A stretch of 64,000 nt of DNA from Streptomyces olivochromogenes. Lineage in GTDB: Bacteria > Actinomycetota > Actinomycetes > Streptomycetales > Streptomycetaceae. A model generated the notes under the pieces. That model searched no databases, was not told the origin of the DNA, and was given only the letters and a program-made list of their open reading frames with translations. Positions 26,801-34,676 of the stretch are shown piece by piece. A program made the translations under genes and the position numbers. The stretch lies in assembly GCF_001514115.1 (NCBI RefSeq), contig NZ_KQ948459.1:124001-188000 (forward strand). The letters are read 5' to 3'. Positions within the stretch are counted from its first letter, which is position 1, and each line of letters begins with the position of its first letter.

Positions 26801-27566
26801 CTGAACTCACCGGCCCGACACCCGAACCCACCGGGCCGGTACCAGCCCGAAGCAGCGCGGGCGCGTGAAACGCCCCGATCACCGCCGCCGTACGCCGCCC
26901 CGCGTACTCGGCCAGTCGTCCCCGCATATTGGCCTCGCGCCGCAGGTCGTACGGGTCCACGGCGTCCTCTCCCGTGTCCGCCCGCAACGCCCAGCCCACG
27001 AGCAGCGCGGCGCGCCGCAGCTCCTCCGCCGCGGCGCCCGGCGCGCCCGACTCCACCAGCCGCGCCCACAGGTCGTCCTCCGTCCGGCCCCCGGCGCGCG
27101 CTCGCAGGGCGGCCGCCAGCCGCCCACGCCCGCCACCCGCCTGGCCCGCACCCGGCTCCTGCGCCACCTCCCGAGCCCGCTCCTGCGCGTCCCGCGCGGC
27201 CAGGGGCAGGTCGAACGGCACGACCGGCACCCCTGCCTCCCTCGCCCACCGAATCGCCGCGAGCTCCGGGGAGAACTCGGCGAAGGGCAGAAAGACCACC
27301 CCGCCGTGCTCCCGGCTCCCCGCCAGCGCCACCGGTGGCACCGTCGCCGGATCCCCCAGGTATTCCAGCCACGGCGCGAACTCCTCAGGAAGCTCGATGA
27401 GGAGCACCTCGGGCGCCGCCGCCGACAACATACCGGGCACGGCCGCCGCGAGCGCCGGCGAATGGTGCCGCACGCCGATCAGGAACGGCTCCCGACACTC
27501 CGCCAGCGCCTCCAGAGCCACCTCGGGCGACGCCGCCGAGTCGGCCACTGCCTCACACGAGGTCAT
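23811..27566 (-). CDS. DUF5682-VWA fusion protein (YehM-YehP-like)
   Basis: This 1251-residue protein joins two proteins that are separate genes in the E. coli yeh locus. Residues about 15-830 are DUF5682, starting FLIGVRHHSPALAAAVPGML and with VLLIELPEEFAPWL. A hexapeptide-repeat linker follows (about 839-880). Then come a helical segment and a VWA domain with a complete MIDAS: DVSGS near residue 1090, the GGGTS threonine loop and SDFEEGG. A second low-complexity insert of 14-residue repeats sits at about 243-292. VWA proteins work with MoxR ATPases as substrate adaptors or metal-dependent binders. The ATG at 27566 overlaps the moxR-like stop by 14 bases, and the 3' end overlaps the SWIM start. 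Confidence 0.88.
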   Translation of the reverse strand: MTSCEAVADSAASPEVALEALAECREPFLIGVRHHSPALAAAVPGMLSAAAPEVLLIELPEEFAPWLEYLGDPATVPPVALAGSREHGGVVFLPFAEFSPELAAIRWAREAGVPVVPFDLPLAARDAQERAREVAQEPGAGQAGGGRGRLAAALRARAGGRTEDDLWARLVESGAPGAAAEELRRAALLVGWALRADTGEDAVDPYDLRREANMRGRLAEYAGRRTAAVIGAFHAPALLRAGTGPVGSGVGPVSSGVGPKRSGAGPVSSDAGPERSGAGPVSSDAGPKRSGAGLAADVSSVITSLVPYSYPLLDERSGYPAGIRDPEWQRGVFRAAGEPGRLDELLTATAVRICAAVREAGHPSGPADAREVVRVARDLATLRGLPAAGRGELVEAVQTVLTQGQLLGRGRVVAAAMERVLVGDRQGRLAPGTPRSGLGPAVEGLLAELSLPSPTAPARRELRLDALRSELDRRREICLRRMAVCRVPYGEEADVAQVGDGAALTTRWTVTWTPSTAAMLDVTGVHGVTLEQAAGGVLERRRAVERRDGGPTAAQVLAGLDDAARCALPGLASERLTEVAELLPASGTLPELLGGLDLLSRIGAGHVPGLPAPWEKARIEAAYEELGAAGVRALDGLTGSTDTADARALVDLATRVDAAGGGLRLADALGRLDEDGTPLIRGAAGAARVLLGLREATGFGTRLASRVDGAVTPELRSDLAAFLRGTLLAAGPLLETGEAVDPLLERVESLTDRAFLDRLPALRAGFEVLAPAARSRMLAAVEDRTGLAVGELPDAVAEPGFLARMAAADLAGRTALATAVLAPWGTDPTPTSNQPPHDNPGVPNNPGVPSNPAVPDSPATPNNPPVPDSPARPNNPPVPNSLGPGDRWRLLLGRARQLTGRAGRIARALDELYGSGRGEGVAEPGDGGAGGGSEASFPDVRSWSEELAALFGPGVREEVLAAAADAGRVDALQELDPASARPSVELLRTVLSYAGGMPEQQLARLRPLVARLVKELTDALAHRLRPALAGLAHPRPTRRPGGPLDLARTVRANLATARRDPATGAVTVLPERPVFRTRARKAADWRLVLVVDVSGSMEASTIWAALTASVVAGVPALSTHFVAFSTEVVDLTDQVDDPLGLLLEVRVGGGTSIARGLRHARSLVTVPSRTLVVLISDFEEGGPVGPLLSEVRALVDSGCHVLGCASLDDAGRPRYSTGVAGQLVAAGMPVAALSPLELARWVGERMGGTHR
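24925..25050 (-). repeat. 18-bp repeat x7 encoding an NPxxPx linker
   Basis: Seven 18-bp units encode hexapeptides such as NPGVPN and SPATPN. They lie exactly between the DUF5682 and VWA parts of the fusion protein. Confidence 0.9.
26691..26837 (-). repeat. 42-bp repeat, 3.5 copies, inside DUF5682
   Basis: Three nearly identical 42-bp units (26691, 26733, 26775) and half a fourth encode a 14-residue repeat of the type GPVSSDAGPKRSGA. The units differ by a few bases, which is consistent with recent expansion. It is in frame, so the copy number could vary between strains. Confidence 0.9.
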
Positions 27567-28800
27567 CGCGCAGCTCCCACAGCGTCCGCCACAGCGCGGC
27601 GCCCTGCTCCGCGCGCCGCCGCACCGGACCGTCCCAGTAGCCCAGCAGCCGGGCGTGGTCGGCCGGGTCGTCCTTGCGTACCGTGCCGAGCAGATGGCCG
27701 GGCAGGGTGCGCACGACATCCCTGCCGTCCCCGAGATACGCGGCGCCCAGGCCCATGGACGTGGCGACCTGCACCGCCTCCGCCGTCGACATCACCGTGG
27801 TGGGCCGCTCGACCTCCCAGCCCTCCGCGCTCCGGCCCGAGCGCAGATCCCGGAAGGCCGTGACCAGCGCCTCCAGCACCGCGTCGTCCACGGAGAAACG
27901 GGCACCCGAGCGGGCGAGCGCCGCCGTGGCCTGGCCACGGACCAGCTCCGTCTCCGCGTCGAGGTCGTCGATCGGTCCGACGGTCTCGAAGTTGAAGCGG
28001 CGCTTGAGGGCGGCGGACATCTCGGAGACACCGCGGTCACGGAGGTTGGCCGTCGCGATCAGTGTGAACCCCGGCACGGCGTGCACCGTGCCGTCCCCGT
28101 CCGGACCACCGGCCAACTCCGGTACGGCGATGCGTCGTTCGGACAGCAGGGACACCAGGGCGTCCTGCACCTCGGGCAGACAGCGTGTGACCTCCTCGAT
28201 CCGGGCGACGGCTCCCCGGGTCATCGCCGTGAGCACGGGTGAGGGCACCATGGCCGCTCGGCTCGGTCCCGTGGCGAGCAGCATCGCGTAGTTCCAGCCG
28301 TATCTGAGCTGGTCCTCCGTGGTGCCCGCGGTGCCCTGCACGGTGAGCGCGCTGGTGCCGCACACGGCGGCGGCCAGCAGTTCGGAGAGCATCGACTTGG
28401 CGGTGCCGGGCTCGCCGACCAGCAGGAGACCCCGCTCGCCCGCGAGCGTCACCACACACCGCTCGACGAGTCCCCGGTCGCCCACGAACTTCCGTGACAC
28501 GACGAGCCGTCGCCCGTCCGCCCCGCTCAGTGTCTCGCCGTCCGAACCGCACACGAACGTCACCACGGCGCGCGGGGTCAGGTGCCAGCCCGGCGGTCGC
28601 GGGCCTTCGTCGTACTCCGCGAGAAACGCGAGCTCCTCGGCGTGACGGTCCTCGGGCAGCTCGATCTGCCGCGCGCCCGACACACCCGGCACACCCGTTA
28701 CGCCCGACACAACCGTTACGCCCACCGCCTCCGTCACGTCCGTCCTGGCCTTCGCGCCCGCTGCCGTCGTCCCGTTCGCCGTGTTCTGTCCGCCGCTCAT
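27553..28800 (-). CDS. MoxR-family AAA+ ATPase (YehL-like)
   Basis: The 415-residue ATPase has Walker A GEPGTAKS at 129-136. The Walker B equivalent is AVARIEEVTRC (about 197-207), and the helix after it reads LPEVQDALVSLLSER, the usual MoxR follow-on. Sensor 1 is IATANLRD. Arginine-finger and sensor 2 regions follow in ALKRRFNFE and the C-terminal helical lid. MoxR ATPases act as chaperone-like remodelers with VWA proteins; one is encoded by the next gene. The N-terminal 45 residues are low-complexity, with GVTGV-like repeats. The ATG overlaps the preceding stop (ATGA). Confidence 0.92.
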   Translation of the reverse strand: MSGGQNTANGTTAAGAKARTDVTEAVGVTVVSGVTGVPGVSGARQIELPEDRHAEELAFLAEYDEGPRPPGWHLTPRAVVTFVCGSDGETLSGADGRRLVVSRKFVGDRGLVERCVVTLAGERGLLLVGEPGTAKSMLSELLAAAVCGTSALTVQGTAGTTEDQLRYGWNYAMLLATGPSRAAMVPSPVLTAMTRGAVARIEEVTRCLPEVQDALVSLLSERRIAVPELAGGPDGDGTVHAVPGFTLIATANLRDRGVSEMSAALKRRFNFETVGPIDDLDAETELVRGQATAALARSGARFSVDDAVLEALVTAFRDLRSGRSAEGWEVERPTTVMSTAEAVQVATSMGLGAAYLGDGRDVVRTLPGHLLGTVRKDDPADHARLLGYWDGPVRRRAEQGAALWRTLWELRDDLV

Positions 28801-31800
28801 GCCCTGCCTCCGCTCCGGCCGCCCCGGCCACCTCTGCCACCGCGCCCGGCGAACTCCTCGAACCCGGGCGCGTCACCCTCGACGACCCGCCGCCAGGCCC
28901 GCGCGAACAACTCCGGCACGGGGCGGTCCGGCACCACGAAACCGTGGTTCGTCTCCGGCAGCAGCGGGGTCTTCCAGCTCTCGACGGGCAGCCGCGGCGC
29001 CTTGTGCTCCAGCCAGCCGCCGGGCAGGAACTGCGCTCGCCCGGCCCGGGACCGCTTCGCCTCCACCACCAGTCCGGCGGCGGCCAGTTCGGCCCTGGCC
29101 CGCTTCAGCCGGGCGGGCTTCCAGCCGGTCCAGGCCGCCTGATTGCGGTCCGTGGGGTCCGGGAGCGCGAGCAGCATGAGATAGAGCCCGGCCGCGTCTT
29201 CGGAGAGCCCGCACCGCTGCGCTGCCTCGGCCACCAGCTTCGGCACACTGTGCGCCGGGTGCTGTGCGGCTCCGGGAGGGCCGTCCGCCGTGATCTGGGC
29301 GGTGAACTCCTCGCTCAACAGTGTGCGCAGCGACTGCAGTTGCCCGCTGTCCCGGCTCAGCGCCGCGAGCAGCTTCAGCGCCGGGTGATCGGGTCCGCCC
29401 TCCTCGCCCGCCTGCGGCAGCACGGCCGACGGCCGCACCCATACGGTGTCCCACTCCGAGCGGTGCCGCATCGGCGCCAGCACGATCGCCGGGCCCGCCC
29501 GCAGCAGGCCCTCAGCGTCTCCGCCTCCCTGGGCGGGCAGCCCGAACGTCTCCCGTACCCGGGTCGACACCATGTTCCCGTCATGTCCCCAGGTCACCCC
29601 GAGGTCGAGCAGCAGCCCGGGGTCGGTGAGGCGCTCGCGGAGCATGCGCAGGGTCTCGGGCAGCGTCGCGCGCAGCGGATCGCCGTACGGCAGTCGATAG
29701 GCGAGCCAGCGCAGCATGCTGACGTACGCGGCCAGGGTGGATCCGGTGAACAGGGCCTGCGCGTCCAGCGGTTCGAGCCCGTTGCCCCGCATCCGCTGCT
29801 CGGTGCGGCCCGTCAGCTCGGGGCGAGCCTGGGGGTTCAGGGCGGCGTCGAGCATCCGGCCCGGCCCGATCTCGCTCACCATCCGCGCGATCAGCTCGGG
29901 CGGCGCCGCCCGCCGCCGCCCCCGGCGCTCGATCCAGATCCGTACGACGGGCTCCAGGTCGAAACCGTCGGTCCACAGCCGCTCCATGCGTCCGGGATCC
30001 GCGGGGACCAGCGCGGCGGTGAACAACTGCCGTTCCGCGACGGACAGTTCACCGAGGGCGCTCCGGGCGGCCCGTGCCTCCGCGCTCTTCGCGCCCAGCG
30101 GCTGAAGCTGCTCGGCGGGCAGGAGCCCGTCCTTGCCGTACGAGTTGAGCCCGGGCAGCCCGAGGAGCAGCAGCGCTCCGGCCACCGGGCTCACCCCCAC
30201 CCGATCGGCGAACTCCCGCGCCTGCTCCGGCCGGTAGGGCAGCGGTCCCCGCTCCCTCACGAGCGCCACCAACCGCCGTACGGCGGGCGCCAGGACCTCG
30301 TCCCCGGACGTACCCCGGATCTCGGACTCGACGAGCGCGAAGCCCTCCCAGGGGCCGAACCCGCCCGCCGGGTCGTACTCGACGGCGTTCCAGTACGCGT
30401 CGCCCGCGTCGATCTTCTGGCAGGACAGGATCAGCAGCCGCCGGTCGCCCGAGGCCAGCACCTCCCCGACGCGCTCCGGCCGCTCCGACCGGGAGGCCTT
30501 GAGCTGCACGACCCGCAGTCGTCCGCGGGGATCGACGAGCACGCCGTCGCCGACCGACAGGACGGCGTCGAGGAATTCCAGCAGCCCGGCGCGCTGGTCG
30601 TCCCGCGTGGTGGGCGCGGCGGCGCGCAGGGCGGCCGCCACCGTGCCGGGACCGGTCAGCGAGAGCCAGGCGACCCCGGTGCCGACGAACGGGAACTTCG
30701 CGGGCGGTGTGCCCGGGGCCAACAGTGCGCGCAGCGCCCTGAGCTGGTCGACGGCGGTGGTGGCGTGCTGCTCGTTGCCGTAGTAACCGTAGAAGTGCCC
30801 GGGAGCGGCGAGCTCCCGCAGCGCCTCGCGCAGGACGTGGTCGTACGCGTGCCGGACCTCCTCCTCCACCTCGTCCCGCGGCGCGGCGACCGGCCGCTCG
30901 GCCCGCTCGGCGAGCGTGGCGATCCGCTTGACGCAGCGGGCCGTCTCCTCGACCAACCCGGCCACCCCGAGGGCGAGCCGCTCGTCGGTGACGGCGGGCA
31001 GCAGCCGGGCCACGGCCTCCCGGGGGCTCTCGCCGTCCCGGACGGCGGCCAGCAGCGCGGTGGCGTCCGCGTCGGTCACGGCCCGCAGCGCGGCCGAGCC
31101 GTGCTCGTCGCGGGGGCGCAGGGCGTGCCAGTACCACAGCGGGGGCAGGAAGCGGGTGCCCGCCGCATGTGCGCTGCTGCGGTTGCCCAGCTGGACGCGG
31201 GCCAGCGGCAGGCCGTCCCTGTCGCACAGCTCGACGATCGTGCGGTTCCAGCCCTCCTGCACGGGGTGCAGGAAGGCGCCGCCCGGCAGGCGCAGGGGCG
31301 GAGCCGGAATGCCCTTGGTGGTCGCCGGACTACGGCTCCCGTCGACCGAACAGGCTGTCCAGGCACCGGAGTTCTGGTCGTGCGTCACCCACCAGCCGAG
31401 CAGCCCGTCCTTGCTGCCGAACGGCGAGCCCTCCAGACCCGGCTGGACCGGCAGCAGGCGGCAGTCCGTCTGTGTGAGGACGATGCCCGGGCGGGCGTCG
31501 GCGAGCGCCGAGTCGAAGAACGCAGGCACCGACATCCGGCCGCGCTTGGCGGAGGCGGGGTCGTACTCGTGCCAGCGGTTCTCGTGCAGCACCCAGTACG
31601 AGATGCCGTCCGAGGCGATCTCACGGTGCTGCTCGGCGAACGTGGTGTCCCCGGCGTGCACGGGCCGGCCGCCGAAACAGCGGCCGCCGTCGGGCAGCGC
31701 GAGCGACACCGGGTGGCCGCCGTACCAGCCGCCCGGCAGGCCCGTCGGCTTGAACACGTCGGCGGGGCGCCCGGACCAGACGGCCCGCTGCTCGTTCCCG

Positions 31801-33692
31801 TACCCCGACGCGATGAGCCACTGACCGTCCACGTGACGCACCGTCGGCTCGCCGTACTGGCGTCCCTGGGACGGCAGGGTGAGCGTGCGCGCGTCGAGCA
31901 GCGCGTCGGGGCCGGCCAGCGCGACCTGGGTCTCGACCCGGACGATCAGCGCGGGCCAGGCGTCCGCGTACTGGTACGAACGGCCGGGCTGGTGCGGCCA
32001 CGGGTGTTGTCCGCTCGTCGGCGGGGCGACCTTGCCGAGGGTTTCCAGGGCCTCTTCGAGGGCGGGCCAGCCCAGTTCGTCGAGGATGCCCGCGCGCAGG
32101 GTGCGGCCCAGGACCGGCGCGGGATCGAAGCCGACGATCCGCCGGACGGCCTCCGGTGCCGTCGCCAGTACGGCGGGTGCCGAGAAGCGGGAGACCTTGC
32201 TCAGCAGCTCGTCGAGCCCCGGCAGGCCGACCGGCTCGGCCAGTTCGGCGGCACGGTCCCGAAGCCAGCCCGCCACGGCCGTGCGCAGCGCCGGATGGTC
32301 CGCGAGCCGCCGCACGCGGGCCGAAGGACCGGACCCGGGTCCGTCCACGAGCGAGAGGCTCTCCACCGCCCTGCGCAACAGAGGGGCGAAACGGGGGTCG
32401 GTGGTGACCGCGAGCAGGTCCCGGCGGCCCGGGCGCTCGTCGTCCGTCCAGTAGCGCAGCTCCAGGCCCTCGGTTCCCGGGGAAGGGTCGGCGACCGGCA
32501 CACCCGCCGCCAGGGCGGTGTCCAGCAGGTCGAGATCCACGTAGGCGTTCCAGCCCCGCTCGCGCAGCAGCCGCGCCGGCTTGCCGTCGGCGATCAGCCG
32601 GGGTGCCAGCCGCTCCACCAGGGCGAGTTCCTCGACGAGCCGCTTGCGCTGCCGCCAGCCACGCTGACGGTGCCGGTCCCAGGAGGTCAGCCAGTCGGCG
32701 GCGTCGACCGTGCCGTCGACCAGCAGACCGATCGCCCCGCAGGCGTCGAGCAGCGCCAGCCACGCCGCGTCGAACTCCTCGCGCTGATCACCGCCCGTGG
32801 ACGGCATCAGCGTCAACAACCGTTCCCGTACCGCCGGATCCTCGTGCGCCAGCTCCGCCAGAGCGGGCAGCGCGGACTTCCAGAAGCTTCCGGCCGCGCG
32901 GTTCATGGCGCCCGAGGGGAGGATCGCGGCGAGCAGTGCACGCTCCTCGGCGCGCGGATCGAGCCCCGCACCCTTCGCCAGCCGCCGCAGATCCTCCAGC
33001 ATGCCCGCGTAGGGAGCGATCCCGGCCGCGCAGCGCTGCGACGACAGCGTCCTGAACTGCTCGTACGCGGCTGTGCCGGACAGCCGTGCCGCCAGCCCCT
33101 TGGCGTGGTCGCGCAGCGCCTTCCCGCTCAGCGCGCCCGCCCCGGCGAACTCCAGGAACACCTCCCGCAGCCGGTCCTCGTCCACGTCGAGGGCGTGCCG
33201 CTGTTCGGCTGCCCGGGCCTTGCCGAAGAACGACGCGGCGTGCTGGCGCGACTCCGCCGCCAGGAACAACCGGGCCACCTGCTCGTAGTACGTCGGCAGG
33301 AAGTGCGGCACCGAGCGGTCCAGCCGGGCGCCGATCTCGTCGAAGCCGTCCTTGGCGTGGCCCGGCTTGCTGGACACCATCCGGGTGAGCCGCTCCATCT
33401 CCTTGACCACGGCGAGCGCATGGTGCCCGTTCACCGGGTCGTTGACCAGCGCCCAGGCGGGGAAGCCCAGCGACTGGCGCCTCACCCGCCCCACCGGCGC
33501 CGAGTCGGCGGTGCCGAAGCCCAGGTACTCCAGGGCGAGGTCCTCGGCGGGCCCGATCGCCTCGGGCACCAGCCGCACCACCGTGCGCCCCTCCAGTACG
33601 GGATGCCCGTACGTCCGTGCCGTCAGCACATCGCCGGCAGCCTCGCCCAACGGCAGTACCGCTCCCGACTCCAGCAGCTGATCCGCGCTCAC
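28797..33692 (-). CDS. Very large protein of unknown function in the MoxR/VWA operon
   Basis: The 1631-residue protein is not recognised with confidence. It begins VSADQLLESGAVLPLGEAAG. Residues about 100-700 look helical and solenoid-like (many LL/AL/RL heptads). Residues about 800-1010 are Trp/Tyr/Gly-rich and probably beta (GGWYGGHPVSLALPDGGRCFGG, WVLHENRWHEYDP). The C-terminal third is helical again, with a final basic Gly/Arg tail. No nuclease, protease, kinase or helicase motif was found. Its GTG start overlaps the DUF4132 stop by 4 bases (GTGA), and its stop overlaps the moxR start, so it is translationally coupled to both. Its place beside DUF4132 suggests it extends the YehI role. 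Confidence 0.75.
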   Translation of the reverse strand: MSADQLLESGAVLPLGEAAGDVLTARTYGHPVLEGRTVVRLVPEAIGPAEDLALEYLGFGTADSAPVGRVRRQSLGFPAWALVNDPVNGHHALAVVKEMERLTRMVSSKPGHAKDGFDEIGARLDRSVPHFLPTYYEQVARLFLAAESRQHAASFFGKARAAEQRHALDVDEDRLREVFLEFAGAGALSGKALRDHAKGLAARLSGTAAYEQFRTLSSQRCAAGIAPYAGMLEDLRRLAKGAGLDPRAEERALLAAILPSGAMNRAAGSFWKSALPALAELAHEDPAVRERLLTLMPSTGGDQREEFDAAWLALLDACGAIGLLVDGTVDAADWLTSWDRHRQRGWRQRKRLVEELALVERLAPRLIADGKPARLLRERGWNAYVDLDLLDTALAAGVPVADPSPGTEGLELRYWTDDERPGRRDLLAVTTDPRFAPLLRRAVESLSLVDGPGSGPSARVRRLADHPALRTAVAGWLRDRAAELAEPVGLPGLDELLSKVSRFSAPAVLATAPEAVRRIVGFDPAPVLGRTLRAGILDELGWPALEEALETLGKVAPPTSGQHPWPHQPGRSYQYADAWPALIVRVETQVALAGPDALLDARTLTLPSQGRQYGEPTVRHVDGQWLIASGYGNEQRAVWSGRPADVFKPTGLPGGWYGGHPVSLALPDGGRCFGGRPVHAGDTTFAEQHREIASDGISYWVLHENRWHEYDPASAKRGRMSVPAFFDSALADARPGIVLTQTDCRLLPVQPGLEGSPFGSKDGLLGWWVTHDQNSGAWTACSVDGSRSPATTKGIPAPPLRLPGGAFLHPVQEGWNRTIVELCDRDGLPLARVQLGNRSSAHAAGTRFLPPLWYWHALRPRDEHGSAALRAVTDADATALLAAVRDGESPREAVARLLPAVTDERLALGVAGLVEETARCVKRIATLAERAERPVAAPRDEVEEEVRHAYDHVLREALRELAAPGHFYGYYGNEQHATTAVDQLRALRALLAPGTPPAKFPFVGTGVAWLSLTGPGTVAAALRAAAPTTRDDQRAGLLEFLDAVLSVGDGVLVDPRGRLRVVQLKASRSERPERVGEVLASGDRRLLILSCQKIDAGDAYWNAVEYDPAGGFGPWEGFALVESEIRGTSGDEVLAPAVRRLVALVRERGPLPYRPEQAREFADRVGVSPVAGALLLLGLPGLNSYGKDGLLPAEQLQPLGAKSAEARAARSALGELSVAERQLFTAALVPADPGRMERLWTDGFDLEPVVRIWIERRGRRRAAPPELIARMVSEIGPGRMLDAALNPQARPELTGRTEQRMRGNGLEPLDAQALFTGSTLAAYVSMLRWLAYRLPYGDPLRATLPETLRMLRERLTDPGLLLDLGVTWGHDGNMVSTRVRETFGLPAQGGGDAEGLLRAGPAIVLAPMRHRSEWDTVWVRPSAVLPQAGEEGGPDHPALKLLAALSRDSGQLQSLRTLLSEEFTAQITADGPPGAAQHPAHSVPKLVAEAAQRCGLSEDAAGLYLMLLALPDPTDRNQAAWTGWKPARLKRARAELAAAGLVVEAKRSRAGRAQFLPGGWLEHKAPRLPVESWKTPLLPETNHGFVVPDRPVPELFARAWRRVVEGDAPGFEEFAGRGGRGGRGGRSGGRA

Positions 33693-34570
33693 AGCTCCCC
33701 CTCCTCGTCCTCGCCGTTCACCACACGCCCCGCGTACACCAACGCCGCCATCCGGACCCCCTCCGACCAGGCGACCGGCCCCACCTCCCGCAACGGCAGC
33801 CGGCGCCCGCCCGCGACCCGCCACTCCAGGCCGCCGGTGCGGGTCTCGGCCTCCGGGTAGTCGGCGCCGATCCAGTAGGCCGCCTCCACCGCGACCCCGT
33901 CCTCGACCAGCGGGCACACCGCGTACCCGCCGCGCACCCGATAGCCGTACGAACCCGCCCGCGCGGTCGCGTGCCGCAGTTCCTCGAACTTCCCGCCCGC
34001 GTAGGCACTCCACTCGAAGGCGGCGCCGTCCCTCTCGTCCGGCCGCGGCCAGACCTCCCGGAACAACTGACCGGCGCCCTGCTCGACACCGAGCTCCGCC
34101 GCGAACTCCCGCAGCTCCTCCAGGTCTTCGAGGAGCACCGGATGCGGTATCACCACCGTCCGCGCGGCGAGTCGGACCGAGTCGCCGTCCAGGTCGACCA
34201 CGCCGAGGCCCTGCTCCGGATCCGCGTCCCGCAGGAATCCGGCGCGCTCCAGCGCGACCGTGCCGTCCGTGTCCACCGGCGCCACCACCAGGTCCCGCAG
34301 CGCCGCCTGCCAGGCGGCGTCGGGCCACACCCGGGCCAGCAGCTCCGTCGGCACGGGCAGGGAGCGGACGATCCAGGTGTCCACCTGGGAGCGGCACTCG
34401 CGCTCATGCCGCTCCAGCCACTCGGCCAACTGCCGCAGCCGGACGACCTCCACGTCGTCCCGCAGCTTCGCGGGCACCTGCTTCAGCGTGCGTCCCGCCG
34501 CGTTGCGGCACCGCACCTGTGTGCCGTCCAACGTGACGGCATACCCACTGGATGTCTCGATCCAACCCAT
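33689..34570 (-). CDS. DUF4132-domain protein (YehI-like), first gene of operon
   Basis: The 293-residue protein resembles the DUF4132 module. It has an N-terminal SSGYAVTLDGTQVRCRNAAGR region, then LRQLAEWLERHERECR and the IPHPVLLEDLEELREFAAEL segment corresponding to the HPLxL...W...L...FADYE block of the family. It ends in an acidic tail. In E. coli YehI the domain is part of a protein with a WGR domain; here no WGR motif is present. ATG at 34570 has GGAGGGG eight bases upstream. It heads the five-gene operon, and a damage-type promoter lies 42 bases upstream. The biochemical role is unknown; domain assignment is by pattern only. Confidence 0.65.
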   Translation of the reverse strand: MGWIETSSGYAVTLDGTQVRCRNAAGRTLKQVPAKLRDDVEVVRLRQLAEWLERHERECRSQVDTWIVRSLPVPTELLARVWPDAAWQAALRDLVVAPVDTDGTVALERAGFLRDADPEQGLGVVDLDGDSVRLAARTVVIPHPVLLEDLEELREFAAELGVEQGAGQLFREVWPRPDERDGAAFEWSAYAGGKFEELRHATARAGSYGYRVRGGYAVCPLVEDGVAVEAAYWIGADYPEAETRTGGLEWRVAGGRRLPLREVGPVAWSEGVRMAALVYAGRVVNGEDEEGEL

Positions 34571-34611
34571 GACAGGACCCCTCCCCAACCCACCTGTCGA
34601 CGATGGTGATC

Positions 34612-34634
34612 ACAGTAGGGGAGGGGTCTGACAA
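34612..34634 (-). promoter_or_regulatory. RecA-NDp/PafBC-type promoter of the DUF4132-MoxR-VWA-SWIM operon
   Basis: On the minus strand TTGTCAGAC is followed by exactly 8 bases and TACTGT. This fits the LexA-independent DNA-damage promoter TTGTCRGTG-N8-TANNNT at TTGTCR, spacing and -10. It is 42 bases before the first ATG. Confidence 0.6.
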
Positions 34635-34676
34635 TGACTCGACGGGTCGTGCTCAACTGGCCCTGAGCTGCGGTTT

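Noticed and set aside
24925..26837. CRISPR-like arrays
   Set aside because: The units are contiguous in-frame coding repeats without spacers.
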